This document shows, piece after piece, positions 19,701-26,838 of a DNA stretch of 64,000 bases. The notes below the pieces were generated by a model. That model worked only from the letters and a program-made list of their open reading frames with translations, made no database searches and had not been told where the DNA came from. Source of the stretch: a virus; the IMG/VR virus record IMGVR_UViG_3300044713_000194, positions 43,637 through 107,636 of that record; one strand, written 5' to 3'. The position numbers and the translations under genes were made by a program. The first letter of the stretch is position 1. Each line of letters starts with the position of its first letter.

Positions 19701-22700
19701 CCGTATGGGGACGCTTGCTCGCTTTGGGGAGTGTGGTAGCCTTTATCGAATTTCTCTAAAGTCTTTTCGTAAGCTTGACCACTGGGGTCTTTTTTGCCCT
19801 TGTCTGTACGCCAGCGATCGAACTGGAGCGCGTGTGTGCGCTCATGCACCAGCACACCGGTCGCCTGTTTGACAAAATCGTCCCACCAGCTTGTTCCGTT
19901 CGCTGCGGCATCCCCCAGGTACGATCCCAGACCCGGGCTCAACTTCAAAAGGATCGGGTCAGTACCCGTCCCCATTGCGTTGTATGCGCCGCCCACTCGG
20001 AACTTCAGTGTCCCCGATGCGACAACGGTCGCCGGTGTTCCTTGATAGCGCACCTCAACCGCGTAATCAAGCGCGGCGCTGATTAGCCGAGCAAACTGAT
20101 CATCGCTAACCGCTCCGTGCTTAGCCTCGTCGGCAATCCAATCTCGCGCCCGCTCCAACCCCTTCTTTGCCCACTCTGCATCCGAATCGATCTTTGGGAG
20201 GGAGGCATAAACGCTGTGACGGTTCTCATCAAATTTGCCGGAATTATTCACCGACTTAATCTGATTGGGCTCAAAGACGGCGAACACCGAAGGGTCGCTA
20301 AGATCGATACCGCTCGATGAGATGAACTTTTCACCGGCGACCCACAAGCCGTCGAATCCTTTCGACTTTAAATTCTCGCGCCAGCGCTCAAACCAGGCAG
20401 TGTCCTTCGCGTGCAGATCGCGAATCTCATTCCAGCGGCTGCTCGTGATCTTGTATGGCCGCCGCATCCGGAGGTAAACCTCCATCTGATTCTTGCCGAA
20501 CAATTCGGAGAGATTCGGGTCAGTGGTGAACCAGAAGCCAAACTTGGATGGGCCTGACTGCGATTTCGCGCGATCGAAGGTGTCAAATTCCGCATCGGTT
20601 CCGTGGATCACCGGCAGCGGGTTGCCTTCGCTGTCCACAATCTGTGAGCCGTTGAACCAGGTGATGAATGCTGAAGTATCTGTTACGGGTCCAGCAGACT
20701 GCGGCTTAGCCACCTCCCGCTCAGGGGGAGCCGCAGGTGCGGTGGCTGCGGTCTTAACTGCCTTGCCATTCTCAAACCACTTGATACTTTTGATGGCGCT
20801 ACGGGGAATATCCGCCTCGATGCGCCGATAGCAATCTCCTTGTTTCTTATGCTCAGGATCGGGCTGGCTTTCCCCGGCCCATTCGAACGTAACAACCGCG
20901 CTCTCTCCGGGCTTGTCGAGTTCGTGCCATGAGATCGACTTACCATACTCGTAAGCGAAACCCGGCAACGTCGTGCACCACACATACTTCTTGGGGTACC
21001 TTGGATTCTTACCGTGCCCGGCTTTGATGCCTTCCTGCGCGATCTTTTCAGCAGCGGCCCAAGTGGTGCCGTGATAGTAAAGGCGTGTTGTAGACTCCGC
21101 TGGTGCCTCCACTGCGGCGGTCACCTTGTTGCTCTCCGGATCGAAGGTCCCCACATTGCCTTCAGCGTCTACGATCTGGGAGCCGGAGAACCAGGCCTTG
21201 AAGGCCGGGCTCCCGGTGACCGGTGCGCCTGGTGTTTTGACGGCGGCAATCTTGGTTTCCGCAAGCAAACGACCGTAATCCACATCCATGATCTTTTTTG
21301 CTTTTGCGACTGGAACCTCTTCGCCGCCGATCAGGTAGCGCGTATTGCCGGGGCCGAAAACCTTCTCGCGAATTTGAAGCGGGCCACTTCCTTCTAGGGC
21401 TCCCCGTAACAGGTGTACCCCACGGGCCTTCAACTCCTTCTTCGCCATTTGGTACAGCTTCAGAGCAATGCCTTGGCGTTGGTAGTTTCCCTTGACATCG
21501 ACAGCCATCACCGTCGCCGAGCCTGGGTTGCGGTAGTCGATCTGGAGGAGACCTACGCGAGGGATGCCGTCCTCATCGTCGGAATCCATATCAAACGCGG
21601 CCAGGTCGAAACCATTCGGACGGCGGGTGATACCATATTGAAGCGATTCTTTAGATTCTGTGGTTGAGGCCTCTTTCGGAATTCCCGCGTCAACGTCGCG
21701 CGTTACAACCGAGATATTCGACGGCGGAATGGTTGTCCCGACCACCAGTTCGTAGTCGGCGGTAGTCTTTAGCAACTGCGCGTCGGATGGGACACTGACC
21801 TTAAGCAGCGCCAACCTGGTTTCCTCTCCGAACTGCTCACCCAACCAGTTGTCAAGGGCAGTCTCCACTGCCTCCACATCACGGAATAGATAAATAGCGC
21901 CCAATGGCTCGCCCAGTGCACGGGACCGTGGCCCCTGCTTTGGTACCAGCCCCTCGGTCATAATCCGCTTAAGGTTCCGCGCCGGTGTAATGTGGTACCC
22001 AATACGCGAGGCCTGACCAGGGGTAATCACGGAGGCCGTCTTCGACTCACCCACGGGGAAGCGTCCGGATTTCTTGATCTCCTTCATCATCGAGCGGATT
22101 TCACGCATCGTTCCGTACAAAGGGAACCGCTCATGATTGCCAATGAAGTCGCGGCGGAATTCTTCCGGCAGCCAGGGACCCTTGAGATCGTATTGCCCAG
22201 GGGCCATGCCGAAGTCGTGGGCCATCTCGTCGAGCGTCCGCTTGCCCTTCACATCGAAGTCACCCTGGCCGGGGACGCGGCAAAAGGCATGTGTTATTTC
22301 GTACGGTATCCCGTCATCCCACGCCTTTCCATCGGGATTCGATAGGGCGTACACCTTCGCGCCGGGGTTCAGCAGACCAAGGGCGACGGCAAAAACGCCG
22401 CATTCTTTGCTCTCGCGAATATCGTGATCGAGGGCGGAGGCCGACTTCTTTGTCTCCTCGGCAGGAACGACCGCCAAAATTTCAAGCTTCGACGGATCGA
22501 AGACACCCAGATTCACGTGTCCTTCCCCCGTTTCAAGGAAGGAGTCGTAACCGTTCGCCTTCATCCAACGCACGAATTCGGGGCTCTGCGTCGCATCCCA
22601 ATTCCGCTGCGCGAGCGCCTTCATGTATCCTTCAGGATCTTCACTGCCGTCCGGCCAAATCTCATCGGCACAGATGGCGTCGTAGACTTTCTTCCCGAGG

Positions 22701-22987
22701 GCCGGATAGGTTTTAGGGTCGAGGTAGTACCGCTGGCTGTAATCAAGCAGGGTATCCCCATCAAAGGTGTTGCTTACGTCGGCGCGGACGGTGTAAACCC
22801 ACCCGTGGAAGCCAGCATGTGCTCGTGCAAAGCCTAGATCGGGTGTGAGAAAGATCGGCTGCTCTGCGATCTCCCGGGTAACGCCCCCCTTTGACGTGGT
22901 CTTGAACTGGTCGAAGCGATGGTGCGAGCCGTGGTACCACGTCCGTGCTGCCGCATCGTTACCAGGTTTTGGAAGCAGCCGGTCCAA
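13718..22987 (-). CDS. giant polyvalent protein: multiple ADP-ribosyltransferase, GNAT, metallopeptidase, 2H phosphoesterase and ParB-like domains
   Basis: About 3,089 residues from a TTG placed 7 nt after GGAG (a second TTG 6 nt upstream is possible). In order I see: an ART-like domain (TWYHGSHHRF, about 20-185); a papain-like patch (ECGVFAVAL, THAFCRV, about 190-330); another ART-like unit (GYHITPARNL); a GNAT with NYQRQGIALKLY; three ART-PolyVal-like units marked 'W(F/L)(N/S/A)GS.(V/I)VD'; a zincin with HERTH; an R-S-E type ART (YRGEP, SWSANY); a second GNAT (KWRGTGLGQILY); a 2H phosphoesterase with two H-x-T motifs (NHVTVRYG, KPHCTIAYV); a ParB-like VLDGNHRLQAAL; an SprT-like HELAHH; and a C-terminal 'LVDEVQTDL' unit. 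Such polyvalent proteins are known or predicted to be packaged and injected to modify host targets. Confidence 0.88.
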   Translation of the reverse strand: MDRLLPKPGNDAAARTWYHGSHHRFDQFKTTSKGGVTREIAEQPIFLTPDLGFARAHAGFHGWVYTVRADVSNTFDGDTLLDYSQRYYLDPKTYPALGKKVYDAICADEIWPDGSEDPEGYMKALAQRNWDATQSPEFVRWMKANGYDSFLETGEGHVNLGVFDPSKLEILAVVPAEETKKSASALDHDIRESKECGVFAVALGLLNPGAKVYALSNPDGKAWDDGIPYEITHAFCRVPGQGDFDVKGKRTLDEMAHDFGMAPGQYDLKGPWLPEEFRRDFIGNHERFPLYGTMREIRSMMKEIKKSGRFPVGESKTASVITPGQASRIGYHITPARNLKRIMTEGLVPKQGPRSRALGEPLGAIYLFRDVEAVETALDNWLGEQFGEETRLALLKVSVPSDAQLLKTTADYELVVGTTIPPSNISVVTRDVDAGIPKEASTTESKESLQYGITRRPNGFDLAAFDMDSDDEDGIPRVGLLQIDYRNPGSATVMAVDVKGNYQRQGIALKLYQMAKKELKARGVHLLRGALEGSGPLQIREKVFGPGNTRYLIGGEEVPVAKAKKIMDVDYGRLLAETKIAAVKTPGAPVTGSPAFKAWFSGSQIVDAEGNVGTFDPESNKVTAAVEAPAESTTRLYYHGTTWAAAEKIAQEGIKAGHGKNPRYPKKYVWCTTLPGFAYEYGKSISWHELDKPGESAVVTFEWAGESQPDPEHKKQGDCYRRIEADIPRSAIKSIKWFENGKAVKTAATAPAAPPEREVAKPQSAGPVTDTSAFITWFNGSQIVDSEGNPLPVIHGTDAEFDTFDRAKSQSGPSKFGFWFTTDPNLSELFGKNQMEVYLRMRRPYKITSSRWNEIRDLHAKDTAWFERWRENLKSKGFDGLWVAGEKFISSSGIDLSDPSVFAVFEPNQIKSVNNSGKFDENRHSVYASLPKIDSDAEWAKKGLERARDWIADEAKHGAVSDDQFARLISAALDYAVEVRYQGTPATVVASGTLKFRVGGAYNAMGTGTDPILLKLSPGLGSYLGDAAANGTSWWDDFVKQATGVLVHERTHALQFDRWRTDKGKKDPSGQAYEKTLEKFDKGYHTPQSEQASPYGDVTKYLGNEVEIAAFARQAVHDFRESGMEDREVYIWIRRKGGWDILSRKSNAFQSYYRIYLFNPTVGAPIFRKFLTNVVRALKEDETAPISREDFELGEELAPSHFSDKPNRWNLNRRKGPKAAAFDDDGTPKTKYDKVCYEIANDDDLWNLITSYVQHPDILSESPLTDKLVALIKTVPTLTPNPWAADPEDKCLYRGEPYYSGADSYYHDGKAVWTGSHFPLLSWSANYKTAAGFADGPNGIVWKTVGKVQGVALESLVTWRMRVRQGESHYSGMQAEWFVLSNCKAVEARRPQHYASKQAELKQPPTPISELELRITNDGPMFDLVAELRNEPAEIRHVGGCSVYRTRYDGQKAFRLRYIGVDSKWRGTGLGQILYDKAIAEAKKRGAKFFLSDDQRQPTDERAWDHLKQRYPVSFDERLNRYVIPLDATQKRANAPAKVSYGTVQADLPEDSAANEAIEEVRDQIDVTDLAGMGARVGKNHVTVRYGVKFEDTSAIEAYLGTVPPMQAKLGSTASFPPSESSDNAAVIIAPVECPELFEVNDYLGRQGDRTNGHWFTEPNFDYKPHCTIAYVKPGAEAKYVGLDTTKGKSFTIREVTVITPSKERKVITLNGTIAKTADGPTQDQDWMGQPGDITETQAFKAWFAGSKVVDDHRRPLRVYHGTNAYFDTFDPDKGERASDSPVDNIAGVSWFASNPEVATYFGGWRDGARLMPVYLALKDPRIVDLAKMPDEFRGEYFNLRNKTVYDIRYVKGREIESAKKQGNDGVIFENGYDGTPASGNIYAVFSANQIKSAIGNNGDFNPEKASITASKNKIYYHSTGVADVIRREGFRPSVGGELGPGVYVSEQPMHPHFKKHENHQILSLSIGDVRLLTINAESPNTPLAILEKLYGRKKGAEFYDTHRAEIWSDPRGEPNWAFLDRIIQETGFGGIKAEGSITPRNIVIFDPKQVHVLDVPSIESPASEPKLAASKKAGRRLGEIFAIATTETLPLTDPQKFDFFNSTDKGKVTSLSKSLEEGRELSPILVAKRRNGHYLVLDGNHRLQAALNAKKAEIEAYVVTWADLKKVLNAYFDGEIPPEASELDDYILLNDENLEPYSKRAHIAAEQVNWRPILTELMAVLQPGLETPEVKIVNRPSAGWLGCDVWKFGQQQNGDPHGALNTTIELQKSIMSDENTVRRVLAHELAHHEDNLVNKWKELEEKGYKLFKIRQQYDFTKGHGPSWLAIAARFNAKYGEGFVTPHSDESYVVDESVIKPFFVLMHRYVNGKLMWAHASRLSPKMEKRITEIVEHKNPGSYRYKLFKTNDRFYLKSPTIGLSGSAYPQNEEQTAKVEKLWEEGEDIIGRYAPSSKVAAKKEPHEVPKTQYLSENQPCSVSMDLYGKLRGARNGQIIGTLGDFLQGKALRDLYRKALNVPIMALNKAVENGRVVDNKDYIFHGALGSYQGKMTIFMNPQSQDQMTTILEEGAHACRVSLGRQDPKQNFETITQEEHDSITGEQTAAKMVQHALELIKKHPTWDHASAMFKAIDKGIEPYAGWENDYPQLVTYRKKKQESPDGVVENLHPDADKTASIPNQLHIPDRPLTQEYDAIRRVYQWYGDNNVDSLPWARFQKQFQQIAQKYTPLLNEIRHNRPVVTREDLAQWLESYHETAAPDYEVSFDRYHAGENSFRDVEQLVLQINQGANAESILAEDPVLEQYVDMVRQSSTMSGHPSGDKTVGWLRVDFVNEHYLLVDEVQTDLVNSVTQAKAIVESRTFAEFMEKVQSEKIREAIREKGIDAARFTQVRRSFIAQGYTAEKLDEIKDKLTHLFKDWASHALSTLLEIARRHGIKHVALHTVDSIAARDQAVEPGKVKMYYDNLAKSFGFKQQDLNAGPLKGKFWVRTASHLPEDDVRRIADKSPEYGEEGAKMAASKEISAQLRAIDKVNPEFGEKIAAALNASPWKRYYTFSVETLADGTYLMVDKRFRQSDMLGIVNWMSGFSAGLAAK

Positions 22988-23007
22988 TCGCAATCTCCAG
23001 GGGCATA

Positions 23008-23020
23008 ACGGTTAATACTT
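23008..23020 (-). promoter_or_regulatory. class 2 promoter-like box
   Basis: AAGTATTAACCGT, about 20 nt before the start of the giant polyvalent gene. One of about fifteen related boxes. Confidence 0.5.
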
Positions 23021-23147
23021 CGGCGTGGTTGTGAAGTCTCCCCAAATGCCCCACTAAAGAGCCAAAAAGTCTTATGCGATCAAGGCGCAGGGTTTACAGA
23101 CCACTTCGATATGTCCATAGAGGGGTTTAAAAGTCAGTTTCCCGGCG

Positions 23148-24002
23148 TCATCCGAGAATCCATCTGTTTTGTCTCAATCCAGACGAGCAGGGGCGGTTAG
23201 CGGTGAGGTTGACGGCCCACTCCTGAAACTCGGATTTGTAGGACTCGGCCAGGGATTGGTACGTGGCCGATTTGTTGATGTCGAGCGAAACGCCGTTGAG
23301 GGAGTAGCCAAATTCCTCCTCGGCCCATCGGGCTGCTTCTTTGCCCAGGCAATGGCCCGCCGCGCCGACTGCCGCCGCATCGGCCCATACGTCGGGGGCG
23401 TTCTCCAGCCTGTATTCGGTCCAGTTCATCGGGTTCCAAGTATTCAACTGGCTAATGGACAGGCGGAGCATGCGAGTTATGGTTGAATCGGTCCAGATGT
23501 AGCCGACCCGTGTGTTGAATCCCGCGACGACTTTACCCGGCGTCGGCGGACGGAAGTGATAATTACGGTCCGGGTTCTCATCGGAAAGAAGCTCGCGGAC
23601 TGTCATGATGTGGCGAGCAATCTTGGGGCTGAGGCCCGGCTTAGAGGTCATCAGAACGGAGGGCGCTTCAAAACTCGTCTGCGCGGGATCTATACGAACG
23701 ACTTCGAACTCTTCGTACACCTGACGCTCTTGATCGTTGGGGTACTGAACGACGTACCAGACCAGGTCGTATCTGCCGTCCCAATTTGAAGGGATCGTGA
23801 GATTGACGTAGTAGGTGCCGTTCCCGGCGCGAGCCGGTACCTGCTTGGGCGGACTGGCCAACGTGCGGACATTGGTAGCCGGGTCAACCGAAAAAATTGA
23901 GTAGGAAATGTAAGCGGGATCGACGAAGTAGCCGCGCTCATCGCGTAAATTGATGCCCAGATCGCCTGGGGCCAGGGTCTTGCCTTGGTTGATAACAATC
24001 AT
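23148..24002 (-). CDS. putative virion structural protein with Ig-like N-terminus
   Basis: A 284-residue protein with an AGGAG site 6 nt before the ATG. Residues about 20-105 (GDLGINLRDERGYFVDP, NGTYYVNLTIPSNWDGRYDLVW) have the strand pattern of an Ig-like or carbohydrate-binding beta-sandwich. The second half is helical. It lies directly upstream of the giant polyvalent gene in the same orientation. The role is inferred from position. Confidence 0.5.
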   Translation of the reverse strand: MIVINQGKTLAPGDLGINLRDERGYFVDPAYISYSIFSVDPATNVRTLASPPKQVPARAGNGTYYVNLTIPSNWDGRYDLVWYVVQYPNDQERQVYEEFEVVRIDPAQTSFEAPSVLMTSKPGLSPKIARHIMTVRELLSDENPDRNYHFRPPTPGKVVAGFNTRVGYIWTDSTITRMLRLSISQLNTWNPMNWTEYRLENAPDVWADAAAVGAAGHCLGKEAARWAEEEFGYSLNGVSLDINKSATYQSLAESYKSEFQEWAVNLTANRPCSSGLRQNRWILG

Positions 24003-24112
24003 TCCGGCTCCTAGGAGAATCGGGGGAAGCCCTGCCGGGGGCGCTAAATCCCCGGCCCGGACATCCCCTACAAAGGGCCTGATAGCCGAAATAAAGAATT
24101 TTGCGCGATCCT

Positions 24113-24142
24113 CGCAACTTTCACGCGTAGATTACGTCCAAG
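24113..24142 (+). promoter_or_regulatory. bipartite tRNA-leader element, copy 1
   Basis: CGCAACTTT, 9 nt, ATTACGTCCAAG. The same two boxes at the same spacing occur on the minus strand at 37238-37267 and 47527-47556, each time upstream of a terminator-ended leader and a tRNA run. The leader 24143-24279 holds no gene. Confidence 0.7.
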
Positions 24143-24279
24143 GAGATGTGAAACATTTATTGTCGAGTTCGCTATCCCTCTCATCGCTGTGCTATTTGCT
24201 CAGCGGTACGGGTTCGCGTGCTGGAAAGCGGGACGGTTACGATTACTACTAACCACCGCTGACAAGCAGGAAACGCGAA

Positions 24280-24303
24280 CCCCACCAGAAATGGTGGGGT
24301 TTT
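24280..24303 (+). terminator. intrinsic terminator ending the plus-strand tRNA leader
   Basis: CCCCACC-AGAAAT-GGTGGGG followed by TTTTG, 8 nt before the first tRNA. Confidence 0.75.
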
Positions 24304-24310
24304 GCTTTGT

Positions 24311-24396
24311 GCGGGCATGGCTGGAATTGGCAGACGCGACGGTCCCAAACACCGTTGTCCCTGGACGTGGGGGTTCGACTCCCTCTGCCCGCACCA
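24311..24396 (+). tRNA. tRNA-Leu(CAA)
   Basis: Acceptor GCGGGCA/TGCCCGC, long variable arm, anticodon loop CC-CAA-AC, encoded CCA. First tRNA of the plus-strand cluster. Confidence 0.93.
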
Positions 24397-24411
24397 ACAT
24401 ATTTAGTACGT

Positions 24412-24500
24412 GCACACGTGGGTGAGCGGCTAAAACCACCTGTCTGTAAAACAGGCGCTCCATGCGGGCTACGCAGGTTCAAATCCTGCCGGGTGCACCA
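24412..24500 (+). tRNA. tRNA-Tyr(GUA)
   Basis: Anticodon stem CCTGT/ACAGG with loop CT-GTA-AA, long variable arm, encoded CCA. The acceptor GCACACG/CGGGTGC has one A-G mismatch. Confidence 0.9.
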
Positions 24501-24518
24501 GGTTTTGTTTTGCAATGA

Positions 24519-24593
24519 GTGTCGGAACCTAATCGGCTAAGGAATGGTCTGCAAAACCATATTTGGCGGGTTCGACTCCCGCTCGACACTCCA
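24519..24593 (+). tRNA. tRNA-Cys(GCA)
   Basis: Anticodon stem ATGGT/ACCAT, loop CT-GCA-AA, U73 discriminator as in bacterial tRNA-Cys, encoded CCA. The only short-variable-arm tRNA with ordinary form in the plus cluster. Confidence 0.93.
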
Positions 24594-24613
24594 TTAGTTT
24601 TGATTTGAAATGT

Positions 24614-24698
24614 CGGGACGTGGCGGAATTGGTAGACGCGCAGGCTTGAGGTGCCTGTGTCCTTGGACGTAAGGGTTCGACTCCCTTCGTCCCGACCA
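24614..24698 (+). tRNA. tRNA-Leu(GAG)
   Basis: Acceptor CGGGACG/CGTCCCG, loop TT-GAG-GT, long variable arm, encoded CCA. Confidence 0.93.
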
Positions 24699-24705
24699 TC
24701 GAGAT

Positions 24706-24815
24706 TGTGTACTGATCCTCGTGAAACGAGGCGCTGGCCGAACCCCCAGTGGACTGGACGAGAGTTGTGGCAGGCGAATTGACGCCAAGACGTTAGCGTA
24801 CTCCGGTCGTACACA
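24706..24815 (+). ncRNA. candidate structured RNA between two Leu tRNAs
   Basis: A 7-bp closing stem TGTGTAC/GTACACA encloses hairpins CCTCG-TGAAA-CGAGG, CGCTGG/CCAGTG and GGCG-AATTGA-CGCC. It is not a tRNA: no T arm or anticodon loop. No gene is present. Inferred only from pairing. Confidence 0.35.
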
Positions 24816-24829
24816 AAATTCAGTTATGT

Positions 24830-24918
24830 GCCCGCGTGGCGGAATTGGCAGACGCGCACGGTTCAGGTCCGTGAGGCCCTTCGGGGCCGTGGAGGTTCAA
24901 GTCCTCTCGTGGGCACCA
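24830..24918 (+). tRNA. tRNA-Leu(CAG)
   Basis: Acceptor GCCCGCG/CGTGGGC, anticodon stem CACGG/CCGTG, loop TT-CAG-GT, long variable arm, encoded CCA. Confidence 0.93.
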
Positions 24919-25026
24919 TGAGGTTCAAAGCGTTGAAACGTGAACTACGAGTTGTCAACTCACAAGTTGTCTAGTCATACATAGTCAAGTCGTACGTTGG
25001 TGCCTATGTATAGATAGTCGGGCCAT

Positions 25027-25115
25027 GGGGGCGTAGCAAAATGGCAAAGCGCCGGTCTTAGAAACCGGAGGAGGTAACCCCTTCATTGCGAGTTCGACTC
25101 TCGCCGCCCCCACCA
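25027..25115 (+). tRNA. tRNA-Leu(UAG)
   Basis: Acceptor GGGGGCG/CGCCCCC, anticodon stem CCGGT/ACCGG, loop CT-TAG-AA, long variable arm, encoded CCA. Confidence 0.92.
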
Positions 25116-25267
25116 CAAGTTCATGCTGTCGCGCGATCGCAAGTGTTTCGTGCGTCCACAAGCAAATAGTGTTGTGCGATTGCAAGCTTTTCATGTTGTG
25201 CGTTGGTTAGCTTTTAGCGTCAAGGTCTGATGGTTTCGAGAAGAAATCCGACGGTACCTGACGACGA

Positions 25268-25345
25268 GCCCGAGTGAAGGGAAATGGCAGACCTCCCCGC
25301 CTTAAGATCGGGGGCTTGTCGGTTCGAAGCCGACCTCGGGCACCA
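25268..25345 (+). tRNA. tRNA with UAA anticodon (Leu-type codon) but short variable loop
   Basis: Acceptor GCCCGAG/CTCGGGC, T arm GTCGG-TTCGAAG-CCGAC, encoded CCA. Loop CT-TAA-GA reads UUA (Leu). The anticodon stem has a C-U mismatch at its top pair, and the variable region is only 5 nt, unlike every other Leu tRNA here. Charging by LeuRS is therefore uncertain. Confidence 0.75.
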
Positions 25346-25356
25346 AAATCTGAAAC

Positions 25357-25444
25357 GGTGAGTTGGGAGAGAGGCTGATTCCAGCGGATTGCTAATCCGC
25401 CGAGCCTTCGGGCTCCGCGAGTTCGAATCTCGCACTCACCGCCA
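25357..25444 (+). tRNA. tRNA-Ser(GCU)
   Basis: Acceptor GGTGAGT/ACTCACC, loop TT-GCT-AA, long variable arm with CCTTCGGG, G73, encoded CCA. Confidence 0.94.
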
Positions 25445-25554
25445 TATTTGCTGTGCAGCAAATATTACCGTTTAGGAGGCCTTGAGCCCTTAATCGGTAA
25501 AATGTTGCCTATTAACGAGGAATGTGTGAAGCTCCCGCCTCGTTAATGAATCAA
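25444..25554 (+). other. inter-tRNA spacer with three consecutive hairpins
   Basis: ATATTTGCT/AGCAAATAT at 25444-25466, then ATTACCG/CGGTAA, then ATTAACGAGG/CCTCGTTAAT. No coding sequence. Probably processing or structural elements between two Ser tRNAs. Confidence 0.4.
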
Positions 25555-25649
25555 GGTGTCGTGCGTGAGAGACTGAAACGACTCGCTTGGAAAGCGAGCA
25601 GCCCGGCTGAAACCCGGGCTCCTGGGTTTGAATCCCAGCGACACCGCCA
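25555..25649 (+). tRNA. tRNA-Ser(GGA)
   Basis: Acceptor GGTGTCG/CGACACC, stem CTCGC/GCGAG, loop TT-GGA-AA, long variable arm, encoded CCA. Confidence 0.94.
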
Positions 25650-25707
25650 ATTTGTCCCCATACATGGGGCGTTAATCGGCTTTAAAGGGCTATATATGGG
25701 TATTTAC

Positions 25708-25802
25708 GGTGGGGTGGCAGAGCCCGCTTTATTGCACCGGTCTCGAAAATCGGCGTGGCCGTGATCCGGCTACCGTGGGTTGAAATCCCACCCCCACCGC
25801 CA
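25708..25802 (+). tRNA. tRNA-Ser(CGA)
   Basis: Acceptor GGTGGGG/CCCCACC, loop CT-CGA-AA, long variable arm, G73, encoded CCA. Confidence 0.92.
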
Positions 25803-25853
25803 GCTTGGTGCACGAATCGTAGCTCAGCTACGACGTATAGAATCGTTTCAAAC

Positions 25854-25941
25854 GGAGGGCTGCCGGAGTGGTTTATCGGGCCGGTCTTGAAAACCGTTGA
25901 GCCTTCGGGCTCCGTGGGTTCGAATCCCACGCCCTCCTCCA
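25854..25941 (+). tRNA. tRNA-Ser(UGA)
   Basis: Acceptor GGAGGGC/GCCCTCC, loop CT-TGA-AA, variable arm with CCTTCGGG, encoded CCA. Last plus-strand tRNA. Confidence 0.92.
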
Positions 25942-25943
25942 TC

Positions 25944-26231
25944 TCAGTTCGTGAGGCAGATGGCAATGACCGCCAGGATGAGCCCGACCCAACGCCTGGC
26001 GCTCATGGGCTCGTGGAAATATAGCGAGCCAAGTGTTACCCCGATGACTATTGTGCCCAAAGACCAAAGGATTGCAACGCGCCCGAACGCCGCGTCTCGA
26101 TAGAGGAACCAGGCCGGGATGGCCGACAGCGAATAAAGAGTCATTCCTAAAATGAAGCCGCGATTCTTCAGAACGCAATCCGCCCACTGCGCAATCAACA
26201 ACTGAACGATGAGATAGAAAGCGATCCACAT
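25944..26231 (-). CDS. small multidrug-resistance/EamA-like membrane protein
   Basis: A 95-residue integral membrane protein with about four hydrophobic segments. The C-terminal pattern 'TLGSLYFHEPMSARRWVG' followed by LILAVIAICL is typical of the last helix pair of SMR/EamA (DMT superfamily) transporters. The conserved N-terminal Glu of EmrE-type pumps is not evident (MWIAFYLIVQLLIAQW), so substrate and transport activity cannot be inferred. It converges on the last plus-strand tRNA (3 nt gap). Confidence 0.65.
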   Translation of the reverse strand: MWIAFYLIVQLLIAQWADCVLKNRGFILGMTLYSLSAIPAWFLYRDAAFGRVAILWSLGTIVIGVTLGSLYFHEPMSARRWVGLILAVIAICLTN

Positions 26232-26239
26232 TTCGGAAA

Positions 26240-26449
26240 CTACCCGTCCCTTTTAACTTTGCGTATCGCCGGGCCGGTCTTCTCGCGGTCCTCACAGATC
26301 AACTCGTGGATTGTGCTGCCAGGCCCACAACAAGGCGCACAGTGGTCCATGCCGATCTCTCCATGACACGGACAGTGGCACTCGATCATGCATTGGCACG
26401 GAGGTCCAAGCAGCGAGTTGAATTCGAGACATCCTCGACTGAAGCACAT
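26240..26449 (-). CDS. Cys/His-rich small protein
   Basis: A 69-residue protein; the middle CQCMIECHCPCHGEIGMDHC has clustered Cys and His, followed by PCCGPG, suggesting one or two zinc sites. The start is uncertain: neither the first ATG nor the one at 26389 has a clear ribosome site. It is one of several small Cys-rich proteins in the tRNA region. Confidence 0.5.
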   Translation of the reverse strand: MCFSRGCLEFNSLLGPPCQCMIECHCPCHGEIGMDHCAPCCGPGSTIHELICEDREKTGPAIRKVKRDG

Positions 26450-26454
26450 AGGCG

Positions 26455-26775
26455 TTACTTTGACAGGTCGCCCGCGTTGTCTTCGAGCCCGGTTACGACC
26501 GTCGCGCGTTCAAGATCTCCGGCCTCCGCCTTGGCACCGTGATCGCTCTGGAAGATGTCGAGGAAGTGAGACATGAGCTTGCCCCAGAGCTTCCCTTCCG
26601 TCGCCGCGCGGGCACTGTGAGAGGAGATTGTTTCGTCTGGAGCGCCATTGAATATAACGACGTTGCAAAGCTGATCGAAGGCCACTAGAGCGCGGAGGAT
26701 GTAGTTCTCGCGTCCGGCCTGCTGTTCCTGGGTGGCGGTCTGCTGCGGTGAAAGCGGGGTGATTCCTGAATCCAT
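26455..26775 (-). CDS. conserved small phage protein, unknown
   Basis: A 106-residue protein behind GGAGGG. The core 'FDQLCNVVIFNGAPDETIS' followed by SHSARAATEGKLWGK matches a frequent small phage protein family with a 'DETISSR..R....G' signature that is often found near lysis or tRNA genes; no activity is known to me. The C-terminus is acidic. Confidence 0.65.
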   Translation of the reverse strand: MDSGITPLSPQQTATQEQQAGRENYILRALVAFDQLCNVVIFNGAPDETISSHSARAATEGKLWGKLMSHFLDIFQSDHGAKAEAGDLERATVVTGLEDNAGDLSK

Positions 26776-26838
26776 AGGACCCTCCGCTTAAGGGTCCAAA
26801 AGACCATCTTTAGTAATCCGGGTCGGCTGGGCGGATGC

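Noticed and set aside
25116-25267. CRISPR-like repeats between plus-strand tRNAs
   Set aside because: Two imperfect copies of a GCGATTGCAAG-type segment are too few and too irregular for an array.
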